Positions 38,531 to 49,009 of a DNA stretch of 64,000 nucleotides are shown here, one piece after another (positions within the stretch are counted from its first letter, which is position 1; each line of letters begins with the position of its first letter). A model generated the notes under the pieces. The model made no database searches and was not told the DNA's origin. It saw only the letters and a program-made list of their open reading frames with translations. A program made the translations under genes and the position numbers. This DNA comes from Stenotrophomonas sp. 704A1 (GTDB taxonomy: Bacteria > Pseudomonadota > Gammaproteobacteria > Xanthomonadales > Xanthomonadaceae): positions 1,575,501 through 1,639,500 of the forward strand of contig NZ_CP130831.1 in NCBI RefSeq assembly GCF_030549525.1, written 5' to 3'.

Positions 38531-40474
38531 ATGGCACTCTCTGATCTGACAGTCCGGCAGGCAAGAACCACCGGCAAGCGCTACACCCTCTCCGATAACG
38601 ACTGCCTGGGCCTGATGGTCTCTGCCGCAGGCGGCAAGTCGTGGATCTTCCGATACTACTGGCTGGGCAAGCAAAAGCGCATGTCCCTGGGTGGCTATCC
38701 CGCCCTCAGTCTGCGCGAGGCCCGCGCCGAGCGGGACAAGGCTCAGGTTCTGCTCGCCAAGGGCATTGATCCCCAAATCGAACGCGACCAGCGCCGGCAC
38801 GCGGCCAAGCTGGCGGGCGAATACACCTTCAAGAACGTCTTCGATGCTTGGGTCGAGCATCGCCGCAAGGAACTCAAGGAAGGCCGTCAGAGCACGCTTT
38901 CGCAGATCCTGCGCATCTTCAACAAGGACGTGCTGCCTACCCTGGGGAAGATGTCGATCTACGACATTCGACGGCCCCAGCTCGTGGGCGTCGTGGCGGC
39001 GATCGAGAAACGCAAGGCGTTCACCACCGCCGAGAAGGTCCGCACCTGGTTCAACCAGATGTTCCGCTATGCCCTGGTCATCGCCGAAGGGCTGGAAGTC
39101 AATCCGGCCGCGGACCTGGACGTGGTGGCCGAGCCCAAGCCCCCGGTGGCCCACAACCCCTATCTGCACCTGCCCGAGCTGCCCGAGTTCCTTCAGAAGC
39201 TCCGGCGCTACAACCCCCGGGGCTGGCAGACCCAGCTTGGCGTCCGGCTGCTGTTCCTGACGGGGGTGCGCACGGGCGAGTTGCGCCTGGCCGAGCCTGA
39301 GCAATTCGACCTCGACCGCGGCTTGTGGATCATCCCGCCGCAGGTCGTCAAGCAACTCCAGGACGAAATGCGCAAGGCCGGCAAGCGGCCGCAGGACGTG
39401 CCGCCCTACATCGTGCCCCTGTCCCTGCAGGCCATCGAGATCGTGCGCTATCTCCTGGGCGTGATGCGTCCAGCGCAGAAGTACCTGCTGTCGCATCGCA
39501 GCGAACTCAAGAAGCGCATCAGCGAGAACACCCTCAACAAGGCCGTGCAGCTCATGGGCTACGAGGGGCGCCTGACCGGCCACGGCATCCGCGGCACCAT
39601 CTCGACCGCGCTCAACGAGATCGGATACCCGAAGATTTGGGTGGACGCTCAGCTTTCGCACTCCGACCCCAACAAGGTGAGTTCGGCCTACAACCACGCC
39701 AAGTACGTGGAGCCTCGGCGTCGCATGATGCAGGACTGGGCAGACCGTCTTGACCTGCTCGAACAGGGTGAAGTCGAAGCCGCGAGCGCGCATCTGACCA
39801 TCCGTATCGACGGGGTGCCGGCAATGGCGGAAGTGGAGGAAGTGGTGGGCGCGGTCTCCACGACTGCTGAGCCTGTTGTCCCCGGCGTGCCGCCCGTGGT
39901 GGCCACGCCTATCGTCGTGACCCCCAACAGCGGCGGAATCATGTTCCAGCGGCTGTCGCAGGTGCCGCCGCCTCCGGTGCATGCCCCGGAGCCGGAAGTC
40001 TCCGCGATCCAGCGCGAGCGCGAGGAAATGCTGGCCATCTACGAGTCGCCGAACAATCTGCCGGTCCCGCTGTTCGGCAAGCTGGCCGGGAAGTCCAAGG
40101 ACCAGATCAACCGCGAGCTGAAGGCGGGCAAGCTGCTGTCGATCAGCCTGGGCAACCGGGGGCAGCGGGTTCCCGACTGGCAACTGGTGCCGCTCAAGCA
40201 CAAGCTGGCCCAAGTGCTCATGAACCAATGCCCGCACGCCGATTCGTGGGACCTGTACCGCATGCTGACCCAGCCTCACCCCGACCTGGGTGATCGTGCG
40301 GCCATTGATGCGGTCACGCCAACGAACGTGCCCGCAATCATCCGGGTTCTCATGGGCGACTACCAGCACCATGCGGATGTGCCCGAGGCCGTTGCCCCGC
40401 GGCCCATCCCCGAGGACGTGCGGCAGAGCGTCCGCCGACTGGTGGACAGCGCAGCGGTGCTTGAAGGGGTCTAG
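38531..40474 (+). CDS. int: Tyrosine-type site-specific integrase with C-terminal extension
   Basis: 647 residues; ordinary P4-type integrases are about 400. The N-terminal DUF4102-like arm-binding domain and SAM-like core-binding domain are followed by the catalytic domain with Arg247 (TGVRTGELR), His351-x-x-Arg354 (GHGIRG), His377 (LSHSDPN) and Tyr387 (AYNHAKY). Length and tRNA-Gly target match IntB13 of ICEclc. Residues ~425-500 are Pro/Val-rich linker; ~505-635 form another domain whose end (QPHPDLGDRAAIDA...VPAIIRVLMG) looks like the MbcA/ParS/Xre C-terminal domain (DUF2384). It integrates and excises the element. Confidence 0.93.
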   Translation: MALSDLTVRQARTTGKRYTLSDNDCLGLMVSAAGGKSWIFRYYWLGKQKRMSLGGYPALSLREARAERDKAQVLLAKGIDPQIERDQRRHAAKLAGEYTFKNVFDAWVEHRRKELKEGRQSTLSQILRIFNKDVLPTLGKMSIYDIRRPQLVGVVAAIEKRKAFTTAEKVRTWFNQMFRYALVIAEGLEVNPAADLDVVAEPKPPVAHNPYLHLPELPEFLQKLRRYNPRGWQTQLGVRLLFLTGVRTGELRLAEPEQFDLDRGLWIIPPQVVKQLQDEMRKAGKRPQDVPPYIVPLSLQAIEIVRYLLGVMRPAQKYLLSHRSELKKRISENTLNKAVQLMGYEGRLTGHGIRGTISTALNEIGYPKIWVDAQLSHSDPNKVSSAYNHAKYVEPRRRMMQDWADRLDLLEQGEVEAASAHLTIRIDGVPAMAEVEEVVGAVSTTAEPVVPGVPPVVATPIVVTPNSGGIMFQRLSQVPPPPVHAPEPEVSAIQREREEMLAIYESPNNLPVPLFGKLAGKSKDQINRELKAGKLLSISLGNRGQRVPDWQLVPLKHKLAQVLMNQCPHADSWDLYRMLTQPHPDLGDRAAIDAVTPTNVPAIIRVLMGDYQHHADVPEAVAPRPIPEDVRQSVRRLVDSAAVLEGV

Positions 40475-40540
40475 TCCGGTCTAGTCCCATGCTGCAACCT
40501 ATGGCCGGGATGAGACGGCTCCGGCCTATAGGAGTGCCTG

Positions 40541-41182
40541 CTACAGGGCGCCTGCCTCGGCGATCTGCAGCGCCCTGCGCTCGAAACGCTTGGCAGCAGA
40601 ATCTGCTTGCGCGTGGGGCCGTTGGAGGTACGTCACGATCTCATAGGGGCCATCGGCGAGCGGTCGCATGCTTACCCCCCATTGATGGGCACGCTCGATG
40701 CGCGATTGCGCGCATACGCCGATGCCGTAGCCGGCTGAAACCCACAGCGCCATCATCTCGAATGAAGTTGCAGGCAGGATGTTCTCTTGGTCCACTGGCA
40801 TCAGGGAGGCCAACCTCTCGTCCAGCAAGGGACAAGCCTCCGCCTGCCAGCGATAGATTGGATAGTCCTGAAGATCGGAGATGGTGAGCTTCGCCTGATC
40901 AACCAAACGGAACCGCGGTGGTATCGCGACGGCCATGCTTTCGCACCACAGCCTCCGGCTACTCGTCAGGTGATCCCCCGCACTGCTAAGAGATAGCCCC
41001 GCGTCGTAGCGGCCCTCATGCAGGCCCGTTACCAGCTCTTGATCCGAAACTTCACGCACGGCGATCGCGACACCCGGCTCGTGCGCTCGCTGCAGTGCAA
41101 GCAGCGCCGACAGCCGTGAAGACGGCACACCTGGCGCTATGGCGAGTGTGAAATTCGGGGACGGTCTGATGGCGTTGTGCAT
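40541..41182 (-). CDS. LysR-type substrate-binding domain protein without HTH
   Basis: 213 residues from ATG 41182 (TTG 41194 is an alternative). The whole protein is a LysR effector-binding domain (type 2 periplasmic-binding fold): LAIAPGVPSSRLSALLALQ at the start, YPIYRW in the middle, WVSAGYGIGVCAQSRI near the end. The N-terminal winged helix is absent and no frame upstream supplies one, since an XRE gene and an operator occupy that space. It could be a domain remnant or a ligand-binding partner for another regulator. It converges on the integrase. Confidence 0.75.
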   Translation of the reverse strand: MHNAIRPSPNFTLAIAPGVPSSRLSALLALQRAHEPGVAIAVREVSDQELVTGLHEGRYDAGLSLSSAGDHLTSSRRLWCESMAVAIPPRFRLVDQAKLTISDLQDYPIYRWQAEACPLLDERLASLMPVDQENILPATSFEMMALWVSAGYGIGVCAQSRIERAHQWGVSMRPLADGPYEIVTYLQRPHAQADSAAKRFERRALQIAEAGAL

Positions 41183-41240
41183 GGATGCCCCCAAGAGGCA
41201 ACGGGATCGAAAAGAGCAGCCGACATCATACTCAAGAGAT

Positions 41241-41261
41241 ATCTTTAACGTGGTTAAAGAT
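41241..41261. promoter_or_regulatory. Perfect palindromic operator between the LysR-like and XRE genes
   Basis: ATCTTTAAC (41241-41249) and GTTAAAGAT (41253-41261) around GTG, with no mismatch. It lies in the short divergent region, 10 bases before the XRE start, and is the natural candidate site for that regulator. Confidence 0.65.
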
Positions 41262-41271
41262 CAGTGATTCC

Positions 41272-41580
41272 ATGACGCTTCTGCGAATGCAGAAGCGCAC
41301 TATTCGGCCTGGACGGCCCGCCGGAGTAACCACCTATGAGTCCGCACCGGCGTTGGCGTTCGGGCAAGCGGTGCGAGCCGCTCGCCTGGCTCAGGGGATT
41401 GCTCAGGATGAGTTCGCGGGCTTGGCGGGGATCGCGCGCTCGCACATGGGCAAGATTGAGCGCGGCGAGCACATGCCGACACTCGCTCTCATTCTAAAAA
41501 TTTCCCTGGCTCTCAAGATCAGCTCGGCCGAACTGATGACGGCCACGGAGCGCAACCTCTACCTTCAGGGCGATGCGTGA
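41272..41580 (+). CDS. XRE-family helix-turn-helix regulator
   Basis: 102 residues from ATG 41272 (ATG 41287 is possible). A basic N-terminus (QKRTIRPGRPAG) precedes a Cro/C1-type HTH: FGQAVRAARLAQGIAQDEFAGLAGIARSHMGKIERGEHMPT, here split by eye into helices 1-4. Divergent from the HTH-less LysR-like gene with a perfect palindrome between them; likely autoregulated. Confidence 0.82.
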   Translation: MTLLRMQKRTIRPGRPAGVTTYESAPALAFGQAVRAARLAQGIAQDEFAGLAGIARSHMGKIERGEHMPTLALILKISLALKISSAELMTATERNLYLQGDA

Positions 41581-41606
41581 CGCCGGATGTGGCGCAGGCG
41601 TCGTAG

Positions 41607-42500
41607 CTAATCGCTCTTTGGCGAACGCAAACGCTCGATGAAGCGCTCTACGGGTGCGGATAGTCCGCTACCGCCTTCGGGCCGAAGCAGGTAGGTGATG
41701 ATGACGGCCGAATCGAGCGCCAACGGCCGGATCACCACGTCGGGACGTTGACACGCCGCGATTCGGGTCGCCGTTGCGAAGCCGATGCCGTAACCAGCTC
41801 CGACCAATGTGAGCATCATGTCCAGCGACGAGACATGCTCAACGATGGTGGACTCGCGCTCCAGGGGATGTAGCAGCCGGGTCAATTCGCGGCAGTAGCC
41901 CTCGCAAAGCTGCGGATCGCACATCACCAGCGGGTAACTCACGAGTTCACGTAGCGACACTTCCTTGTGGGCCAGCAACGGGTGCCGGATCGGCACGGTC
42001 ACCACCAGCGGGTCCTGCCAGATGGGCTCCGTCACCAGTCCGTCGCCGACGTCCGCGGTGTGTGCGAAACCGATCGCGAAGTCGCCGGATCGCAGTCCCC
42101 GCAACTGTTCCGCCAGGGTGACCTCGGAGAGCCGTATTTCGATCTCCGGCTCCTCCTGGCGGCACAGGGCAAGAAGTGCAGACAGCCGCGGGTCGATGGC
42201 GCCATCGGAGATGGCGATGCGCACGCTGCCTCTTAGGCCTGCGGCGATCGCCCTGACGTTTTCTCGTGCCTGCTCCAGGTTGGTGAACAGCCTGCGAATG
42301 TCCTGAAGGAAGGTGGTGCCCGCTGGCGTCAACCGCGTTCCCCGCCGATCGCGGTCAAAGAGCAGCACCCCCAGTTCGTCTTCCAATTCCTTGATCGTGC
42401 GGGACAGCGGCGGCTGCTCGATGTGCAAGCGCTCCGCAGCACGGGTGAAATGCAGCTCTTCGGCGAGAGCCACGAAGCAGCGCAAATGACGAAGTTCCAT
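41607..42500 (-). CDS. LysR-family transcriptional regulator
   Basis: 297 residues from ATG 42500, with AAGGA eight bases upstream. Full-length: N-terminal winged helix (MELRHLRCFVALAEELHFTRAAERL, read as two segments) and C-terminal effector domain with VGAGYGIGFATATRIA. LysR regulators usually control a divergent gene, but the region to its right holds only the 3' end of a broken hpd gene. Target unknown. The upstream region contains a TGAA-N14-TTCA dyad shared with the cus-like operon promoter. Confidence 0.88.
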   Translation of the reverse strand: MELRHLRCFVALAEELHFTRAAERLHIEQPPLSRTIKELEDELGVLLFDRDRRGTRLTPAGTTFLQDIRRLFTNLEQARENVRAIAAGLRGSVRIAISDGAIDPRLSALLALCRQEEPEIEIRLSEVTLAEQLRGLRSGDFAIGFAHTADVGDGLVTEPIWQDPLVVTVPIRHPLLAHKEVSLRELVSYPLVMCDPQLCEGYCRELTRLLHPLERESTIVEHVSSLDMMLTLVGAGYGIGFATATRIAACQRPDVVIRPLALDSAVIITYLLRPEGGSGLSAPVERFIERLRSPKSD

Positions 42501-42820
42501 GGGCACGTCCTTCAGCAATCCTGGTCATTGGGTTGGCCACGGCGCATTGCTGCCGAAGTGCGCTTAGAGGGGGCGACGTAGTGCTGGGTCCCTCTTCAGG
42601 GCGAGGAAAAAGGCCATCGGTGTATCTGAATAAGAATACATATGTTCATGTATTAACTCAAGTCAAGGGCGGTAGCAACTGTTTCGGAACGTGACGCCGA
42701 AGCCAACCCGCTCAATGCTTGAGCGGCTAAGGCAGTACTGACGCCAAAGTAGCGCGAGCCCACAGAGGGGCTCGCGAGATGTAGGACTGAAGGCGCTCTG
42801 CCTTCATGGAAAGGCCCAAA
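42501..42820. other. Gene-free region with operator-like dyad and hairpins
   Basis: No gene found. It holds a TGAA-N14-TTCA dyad (42627-42648) overlapping ATACAT/ATGTAT arms (42636-42641/42648-42653), in an AT-rich patch, and a perfect 9-bp hairpin (CGCGAGCCC at 42753-42761 with GGGCTCGCG at 42768-42776) that may end minus-strand transcription of the hpd remnant. Confidence 0.5.
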
Positions 42821-43417
42821 TCAGGCCGGGTTGATTTCCAACGAGCCACGGTTGATCTGGTCGCGTTCCATCGACTCGAACAAGGCACCGAAGTTTCCTT
42901 CGCCGAAGCCCTCGCGGTAGTTGCCCTTGCGCTCGATGAACTCGAAGAACACCGGGCCAAGCAGCGGCTCGGAGAATATCTGCAGCAGCAGGCGGGGCTG
43001 GCCGCCTTCGGTCGTGCCGTCGAGCAGAATGCCGCGCGCCTGCAACTCGGGTACGGGCTGGCCATGGCCGGGCAGGCGCTTTTCCAAGTTTGCGTAATAG
43101 ATGTCGTTGGGGGCGGTCAGCAGCGGGATACCGGCCATCTGCACGCGGTCGAGCGCATCGAGTAGGTTGTCGCACAGCAGGGCGATGTGCTGGATGCCCT
43201 CGCCGCTGAACTGCATCAAGAATTCCTCAATCTGGCCGCCGCCCTGGCGTGCTTCCTCGTTCAGCGGGATGCGGATCAGGCCGTCCGGCGCGCTCATCGC
43301 CTTGGAGGCTAGGCCGGTGTACTCGCCGTTGATGTCGAAGTAGCGGATCTCTTGGAAGTTGAAGAACTTCGTGTAGAAGTCGGCCCAGTACTCCGACTCG
43401 CACAAGCGCAATCCCAT
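42821..43417 (-). pseudogene. hpd: C-terminal fragment of 4-hydroxyphenylpyruvate dioxygenase
   Basis: About 200 residues matching the C-terminal half of HPPD (whole protein about 355): [12 protein letters not shown], then [21 protein letters not shown] with the second iron-ligand His, and [11 protein letters not shown] with the ligand Glu. Homology starts at about 43393, just after where the first iron-ligand His (DHLTHNV motif in relatives) should be. So one metal ligand and the whole N-terminal half are missing. The upstream sequence is an Lrp-type gene fragment on the other strand, so this is a deletion remnant of a divergent hpd-lrp pair. Confidence 0.85.
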
Positions 43418-43634
43418 GGACGTGTTCCGCGCGTCTGTCCAGAACTGGCCAGAGGTTGTGGAGTGCCATGCGCTGACCGGCGACATGGACTATCTGCTGC
43501 GGGTGGTCGTCATGGACATGGCTCACTACTCCCGCTTCGTGCTCGACACGCTGCTCAAGCACCCCAGCGTGCAGGACTGCAAGACCAGCTTCGTGCTGGA
43601 TCGCGTAAAGAGCACCACGGCCTTGCCCCTATGA
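43416..43634 (+). pseudogene. C-terminal fragment of an Lrp/AsnC-family regulator
   Basis: 72 residues covering only the ligand-binding RAM domain: [19 protein letters not shown], then HPSVQDCKTSFVLDRVKSTTALPL at the end. The HTH half is absent; the sequence directly upstream belongs to the truncated hpd on the other strand. Lrp regulators next to hpd often control it, so both were cut by one deletion. It has an ATG at 43416 but no ribosome site; unlikely to be functional. Confidence 0.82.
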
Positions 43635-43734
43635 GCATTCGGCCGGTTGGTGTGGCGGGGATGCAAATAGCGATTGACCTTCCAACGGTGGCAAGGAGCA
43701 CACTTCAAACACCCCAACCCGAAAGGAGTTTTCC

Positions 43735-43929
43735 ATGCAATTCCATCTCGAAGACATGACCTGCGGCGGCTGCGCCCGCACTGTGACGAAAACGATCCAA
43801 ATGATCGACCCCAACGCCAAGATCGTCACGGACCCGCCGACCCGCCGTGTCGAGGTCCAGACCTCGGCCTCGCAAGAGCAGATCGCCGCGGCCCTGAGCG
43901 AAGCTGGCTTCCCGCCGCGCGCGCAGTAA
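43735..43929 (+). CDS. Heavy-metal-associated (HMA) domain protein, CopZ/MerP-like
   Basis: 64 residues, a single ferredoxin-like HMA domain with Cys10 and Cys13 (DMTCGGCARTV). A good ribosome site (AAAGGAG) precedes it. No signal peptide, so it is probably a cytoplasmic metal chaperone that hands Cu(I) or a similar soft metal to the CopA ATPase encoded 2 kb away. It faces the MauE remnant convergently. Metal identity is inferred from the context. Confidence 0.85.
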   Translation: MQFHLEDMTCGGCARTVTKTIQMIDPNAKIVTDPPTRRVEVQTSASQEQIAAALSEAGFPPRAQ

Positions 43930-44003
43930 CACCGCATCGTGGCCGGCATGCACACAGGACGGCCGATGCGAGCACGTGCGCTGCGCCGTACCTGGCGCGG
44001 CGC

Positions 44004-44467
44004 TCAGTGCATCCCAAGGTAGGCCGACCTTGGCCACAGGGCCATCGCCACCATCATCAGGTTCTCGGTCAGGGACACGAAGCCCAGCGGCACGTTGCTG
44101 TCCCCGCCCACGCAGGCGCACTTGAGTTCCCGGCGATCGACATAGACCGCCTTGAAAACCGACACGGCCCCGACGGTCCCGATGAACAGCGCCAACGGAA
44201 TCGACACCCACATCCCCACGCCCGCGACCATCTGGACGCCTGCGATGGCCTCCGCGAACGGGTAGAAATAGGCATACCGAACCCAGCGCTTGGCCAGCAG
44301 GTCGTCGCGAAGCCGTCCACGTCCTTGAGCTTCTGCAGCGCCAGGAGGCACATGGCAAAGGCCACGAACCACTCTGCCGCCTGAATGCTCTAGACTTGGC
44401 CGAAGGCCGCCCAGCTCGCCGCCAGCGCCATTGCGGCCGCCGTGGCGAACAGCGCGATCACAGGGGT
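44004..44467 (-). pseudogene. Broken MauE/DoxX-like membrane domain, formerly fused to the glutaredoxin
   Basis: After the glutaredoxin stop (TAG 44468-44470) the same frame continues as membrane protein sequence (PVIALFATAAAMALAASWAAF), hits a second TAG at 44390-44392, goes on (WFVAFAMCLLALQKLKDVDGF), then shifts frame near 44300-44310. The remainder (LLAKRWVRYAYFYPFAEAIAG ... RELKCACVGGDSNVPLGF) is in another frame and ends at 44004. Two nonsense codons and a frameshift show decay of a MauE-like redox-associated membrane domain. Intact Grx-MauE fusions exist as far as I recall, which would make this one fused gene originally. Confidence 0.8.
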
Positions 44468-44740
44468 CTAGGTCACGGCGTTCTTGTCCTTCACGGACAT
44501 GCCGAAGAATTTGCGTAGGTCGTCGTAGCCGCCCACGCGCCGCCCGTTTATGAAGACCTGGGGCGTGGTCTCGATGCCATGCTCCTTCTTGAACGCATCC
44601 GTCTGCTCGCGGCTTGCCAAGTGTTTGTCCTCGACCTCGTAGCCCTTGCGGTTGAGCAGATCGAGCGACTTCAGCCCGTAGGGGCAGGTATGGCCGGGCA
44701 TGACCATTCGGTAGAGCGTGGCTAGCTTGGGCGCAGACAT
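44468..44740 (-). CDS. Glutaredoxin-like protein
   Basis: 90 residues from ATG 44740 (a longer frame to 44782 lacks support). Active site C19-P-Y-G22 (single cysteine), followed by the TTPQVFINGRRVGGYDDL glutathione site. The protein ends at a TAG that lies in frame with a membrane domain, so it is the surviving N-terminal part of a longer gene. The glutaredoxin fold itself is whole and could work. It is the fourth gene after copA on the minus strand (copA, cueR, fdx, grx). Confidence 0.78.
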   Translation of the reverse strand: MSAPKLATLYRMVMPGHTCPYGLKSLDLLNRKGYEVEDKHLASREQTDAFKKEHGIETTPQVFINGRRVGGYDDLRKFFGMSVKDKNAVT

Positions 44741-44963
44741 GCAGGACTTCTCCTGTGGGACTTTCCATGGGCCGGCCGTCACGGATTTAAGGACGTTGAT
44801 GACCTTTCCAGCCTAACCGACGACCGTGCAAAGGGAGTGTAGACACCTGGCTCGCGGGTTGGTCTGGCCCACGGGTTGGTTATCTGGCGGCAATGCCGTC
44901 AGTCCTCCATCTGCCAGAGCAACCCTGCCGCAGGCCGGTGCGCCTGAGGCAGCACGCAGGCTC

Positions 44964-45302
44964 CTAGTGGTTCTCCTTGGCATGGTTGATCGTGTACTTG
45001 GGGATCTCGACGGTCAGGTCTTCGGTCGCAACGATGGCCTGGCAGCTCAGCCGCGACTGCGCCTCCAGTCCCCAGGCCCGGTCGAGCAGATCGTCCTCGC
45101 ATTCCTCGACTTCGTTTAGAGAATCGAACCCCTTGCGCACGATGCAGTGACAGGTCGTGCAGGCACAGCTCATGTCGCAGGCATGCTCGATCTCGATGCC
45201 GTTGTCCAGCAGGGCCTCGCAGATCGAAGTGCCTGCTGGCACGTTCAGTTCGGCTCCCTCAGGCGCCAGTTCAGGATGGGGCAAGACGGTGATTTTGGGC
45301 AT
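44964..45302 (-). CDS. fdx: [2Fe-2S] ferredoxin, ISC/adrenodoxin type
   Basis: 112 residues with cluster cysteines Cys42, Cys48, Cys51 and Cys87 (C-x5-C-x2-C...C), the IscFdx pattern. 15 bases after cueR on the same strand. It is probably a second Fdx besides the core isc gene; copper damages Fe-S clusters, so a spare ferredoxin with the copper genes makes sense, but this is inference. Confidence 0.9.
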   Translation of the reverse strand: MPKITVLPHPELAPEGAELNVPAGTSICEALLDNGIEIEHACDMSCACTTCHCIVRKGFDSLNEVEECEDDLLDRAWGLEAQSRLSCQAIVATEDLTVEIPKYTINHAKENH

Positions 45303-45317
45303 ATCTCTCCTGGCTGC

Positions 45318-45797
45318 TCAGTGCGCACACGGCTTTTTTCCTGCTGCGTTGGCTCGCGCGCGGCGCGGCACTGCGCCAGTGCGCGCTTCGGGCTTGTTGT
45401 CACTGATATCGGGCTGCTCCAGCGTGTGCAGGATCGGGCAGTCGGGCCGTTCGTCGCCGGCGCAACACCGGATCAGCGCCTTGAGCGTCGCGGCCATCTC
45501 CAGCATGCTCTCGATGCGCCGGTCCAACTCGTCGATGTGTTGCTGGGCCAGACGCTTTACATCAGCACTCTGGCGCGACTTGTCATTCCACAGTCCCAGC
45601 AAGTCCGTGATCTCGGCCACCGAGAAGCCGAGGTCGCGCGAACGCCGGATGAAATGCAACCGGTGAACGTCGTCCTGGGTATAGGCGCGGTAGCCCGAAT
45701 CGGTGCGGTCAGCCGGAGGGATCAGACCGATTTGCTCGTAGTAGCGGATCATTTTGGCCGAGACCTTCGAGGCCTTGGATGCTTCACCGATGTTCAT
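45318..45797 (-). CDS. cueR: Copper-responsive MerR-family regulator CueR
   Basis: 159 residues: N-terminal MerR winged helix (MNIGEASKASKVSAKMIRYYE), dimerisation coil, and the metal loop C112-x7-C120 (CAGDERPDCPIL) at the positions of the E. coli CueR Cu(I) ligands. The C-terminal tail after residue 125 is longer than in E. coli. It lies directly downstream of copA, so it is made from the promoter it controls. Confidence 0.93.
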   Translation of the reverse strand: MNIGEASKASKVSAKMIRYYEQIGLIPPADRTDSGYRAYTQDDVHRLHFIRRSRDLGFSVAEITDLLGLWNDKSRQSADVKRLAQQHIDELDRRIESMLEMAATLKALIRCCAGDERPDCPILHTLEQPDISDNKPEARTGAVPRRARANAAGKKPCAH

Positions 45798-45812
45798 GGT
45801 GTTCCTCCTTTC

Positions 45813-48308
<2,496 letters not shown>

Positions 48309-48344
48309 GGTGTGCTTCCCATAGTTGAAATTCGACATGGAGGG

Positions 48345-48375
48345 AGCTTAGGGTTTACCATCGTGGGAAGGTCAA
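48345..48375 (-). promoter_or_regulatory. CueR-type promoter/operator of copA
   Basis: On the minus strand TTGACC (48375-48370) and TAAGCT (48350-48345) are separated by 19 bases, the long spacer typical of MerR-family activation. The spacer contains an imperfect dyad with CTTCCCA on one side. Transcription would start near 48338. Confidence 0.8.
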
Positions 48376-48543
48376 GCGCTTTTTCGGATGCTGTCAGGTT
48401 TCAGAAATGACCCGGTGCACGGGGAACGGAGGCCTTGCCTGCCAGGCTCGCACTGGTTCTTTGCTGCGCGCGCCTAAGCGGCCGCTGCCTTGTTAATTCT
48501 GAAGGGCGAAAACAGCCATTCGAGGTTAGGAAATATTTTAAAA

Positions 48544-48900
48544 ATGAATACAAGTAAGCCATTCAGTACCCCACCGAAGGGTCCCAGCGCCGATTTGGAA
48601 TCGCTGTCACAGAATGACGTGACCATCTTGGCTGAGACATTCCGCCTCCTGGGTGACCCGTCCCGGCTGAGAATCATGCTGTGCTGCATGAAAGGCTCTT
48701 CCTCGGTCGGGGACATCGCTGAAACCCTCGAACTCTCGCAGTCGCTGGTGAGCCACCACCTGCGGCTGCTGCGCGGTGCTCGCCTGGTCAAGGGCGTGCG
48801 CCAAGCCAAACAGATCTTCTATGAGGTGGCGGACAAGCACGTGAACCAGGTGCTGCTGGATATGGCCACCCACATCGCGGAAGACCACAACGACGAGTAA
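48544..48900 (+). CDS. ArsR/SmtB-family metal sensor (alpha-5 type)
   Basis: 118 residues from ATG 48544. Winged helix LSQSLVSHHLRLLRGARLV. The alpha-5 metal site D97-x-H99-x10-H110-x2-E113 is exactly the SmtB/CzrA Zn(II)/Co(II) motif; the alpha-3 CxC of ArsR/CadC is absent. Divergent from copA. Close paralogue of the protein at 60241. It may control the efflux operon to its right. Confidence 0.88.
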   Translation: MNTSKPFSTPPKGPSADLESLSQNDVTILAETFRLLGDPSRLRIMLCCMKGSSSVGDIAETLELSQSLVSHHLRLLRGARLVKGVRQAKQIFYEVADKHVNQVLLDMATHIAEDHNDE

Positions 48901-49009
48901 CTGTTGGGCATAGCATGCCGTTGCGGCGTGGCCTACGTTCCATGGCGATATGCGCCCCACCGCCCGCAGCTGCGTTCGGTGAGGTGGTTTGGATGCCGCT
49001 TCCGATCAA

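Noticed and set aside
38510..40372. 620-codon minus-strand frame
   Set aside because: Antisense to the integrase gene, which carries the catalytic residues.
44741..44963. Possible CueR-like box near GACCTTTCCAG upstream of the glutaredoxin gene
   Set aside because: The half-site is present only once and no -35/-10 pair with a 19-base spacer could be placed.
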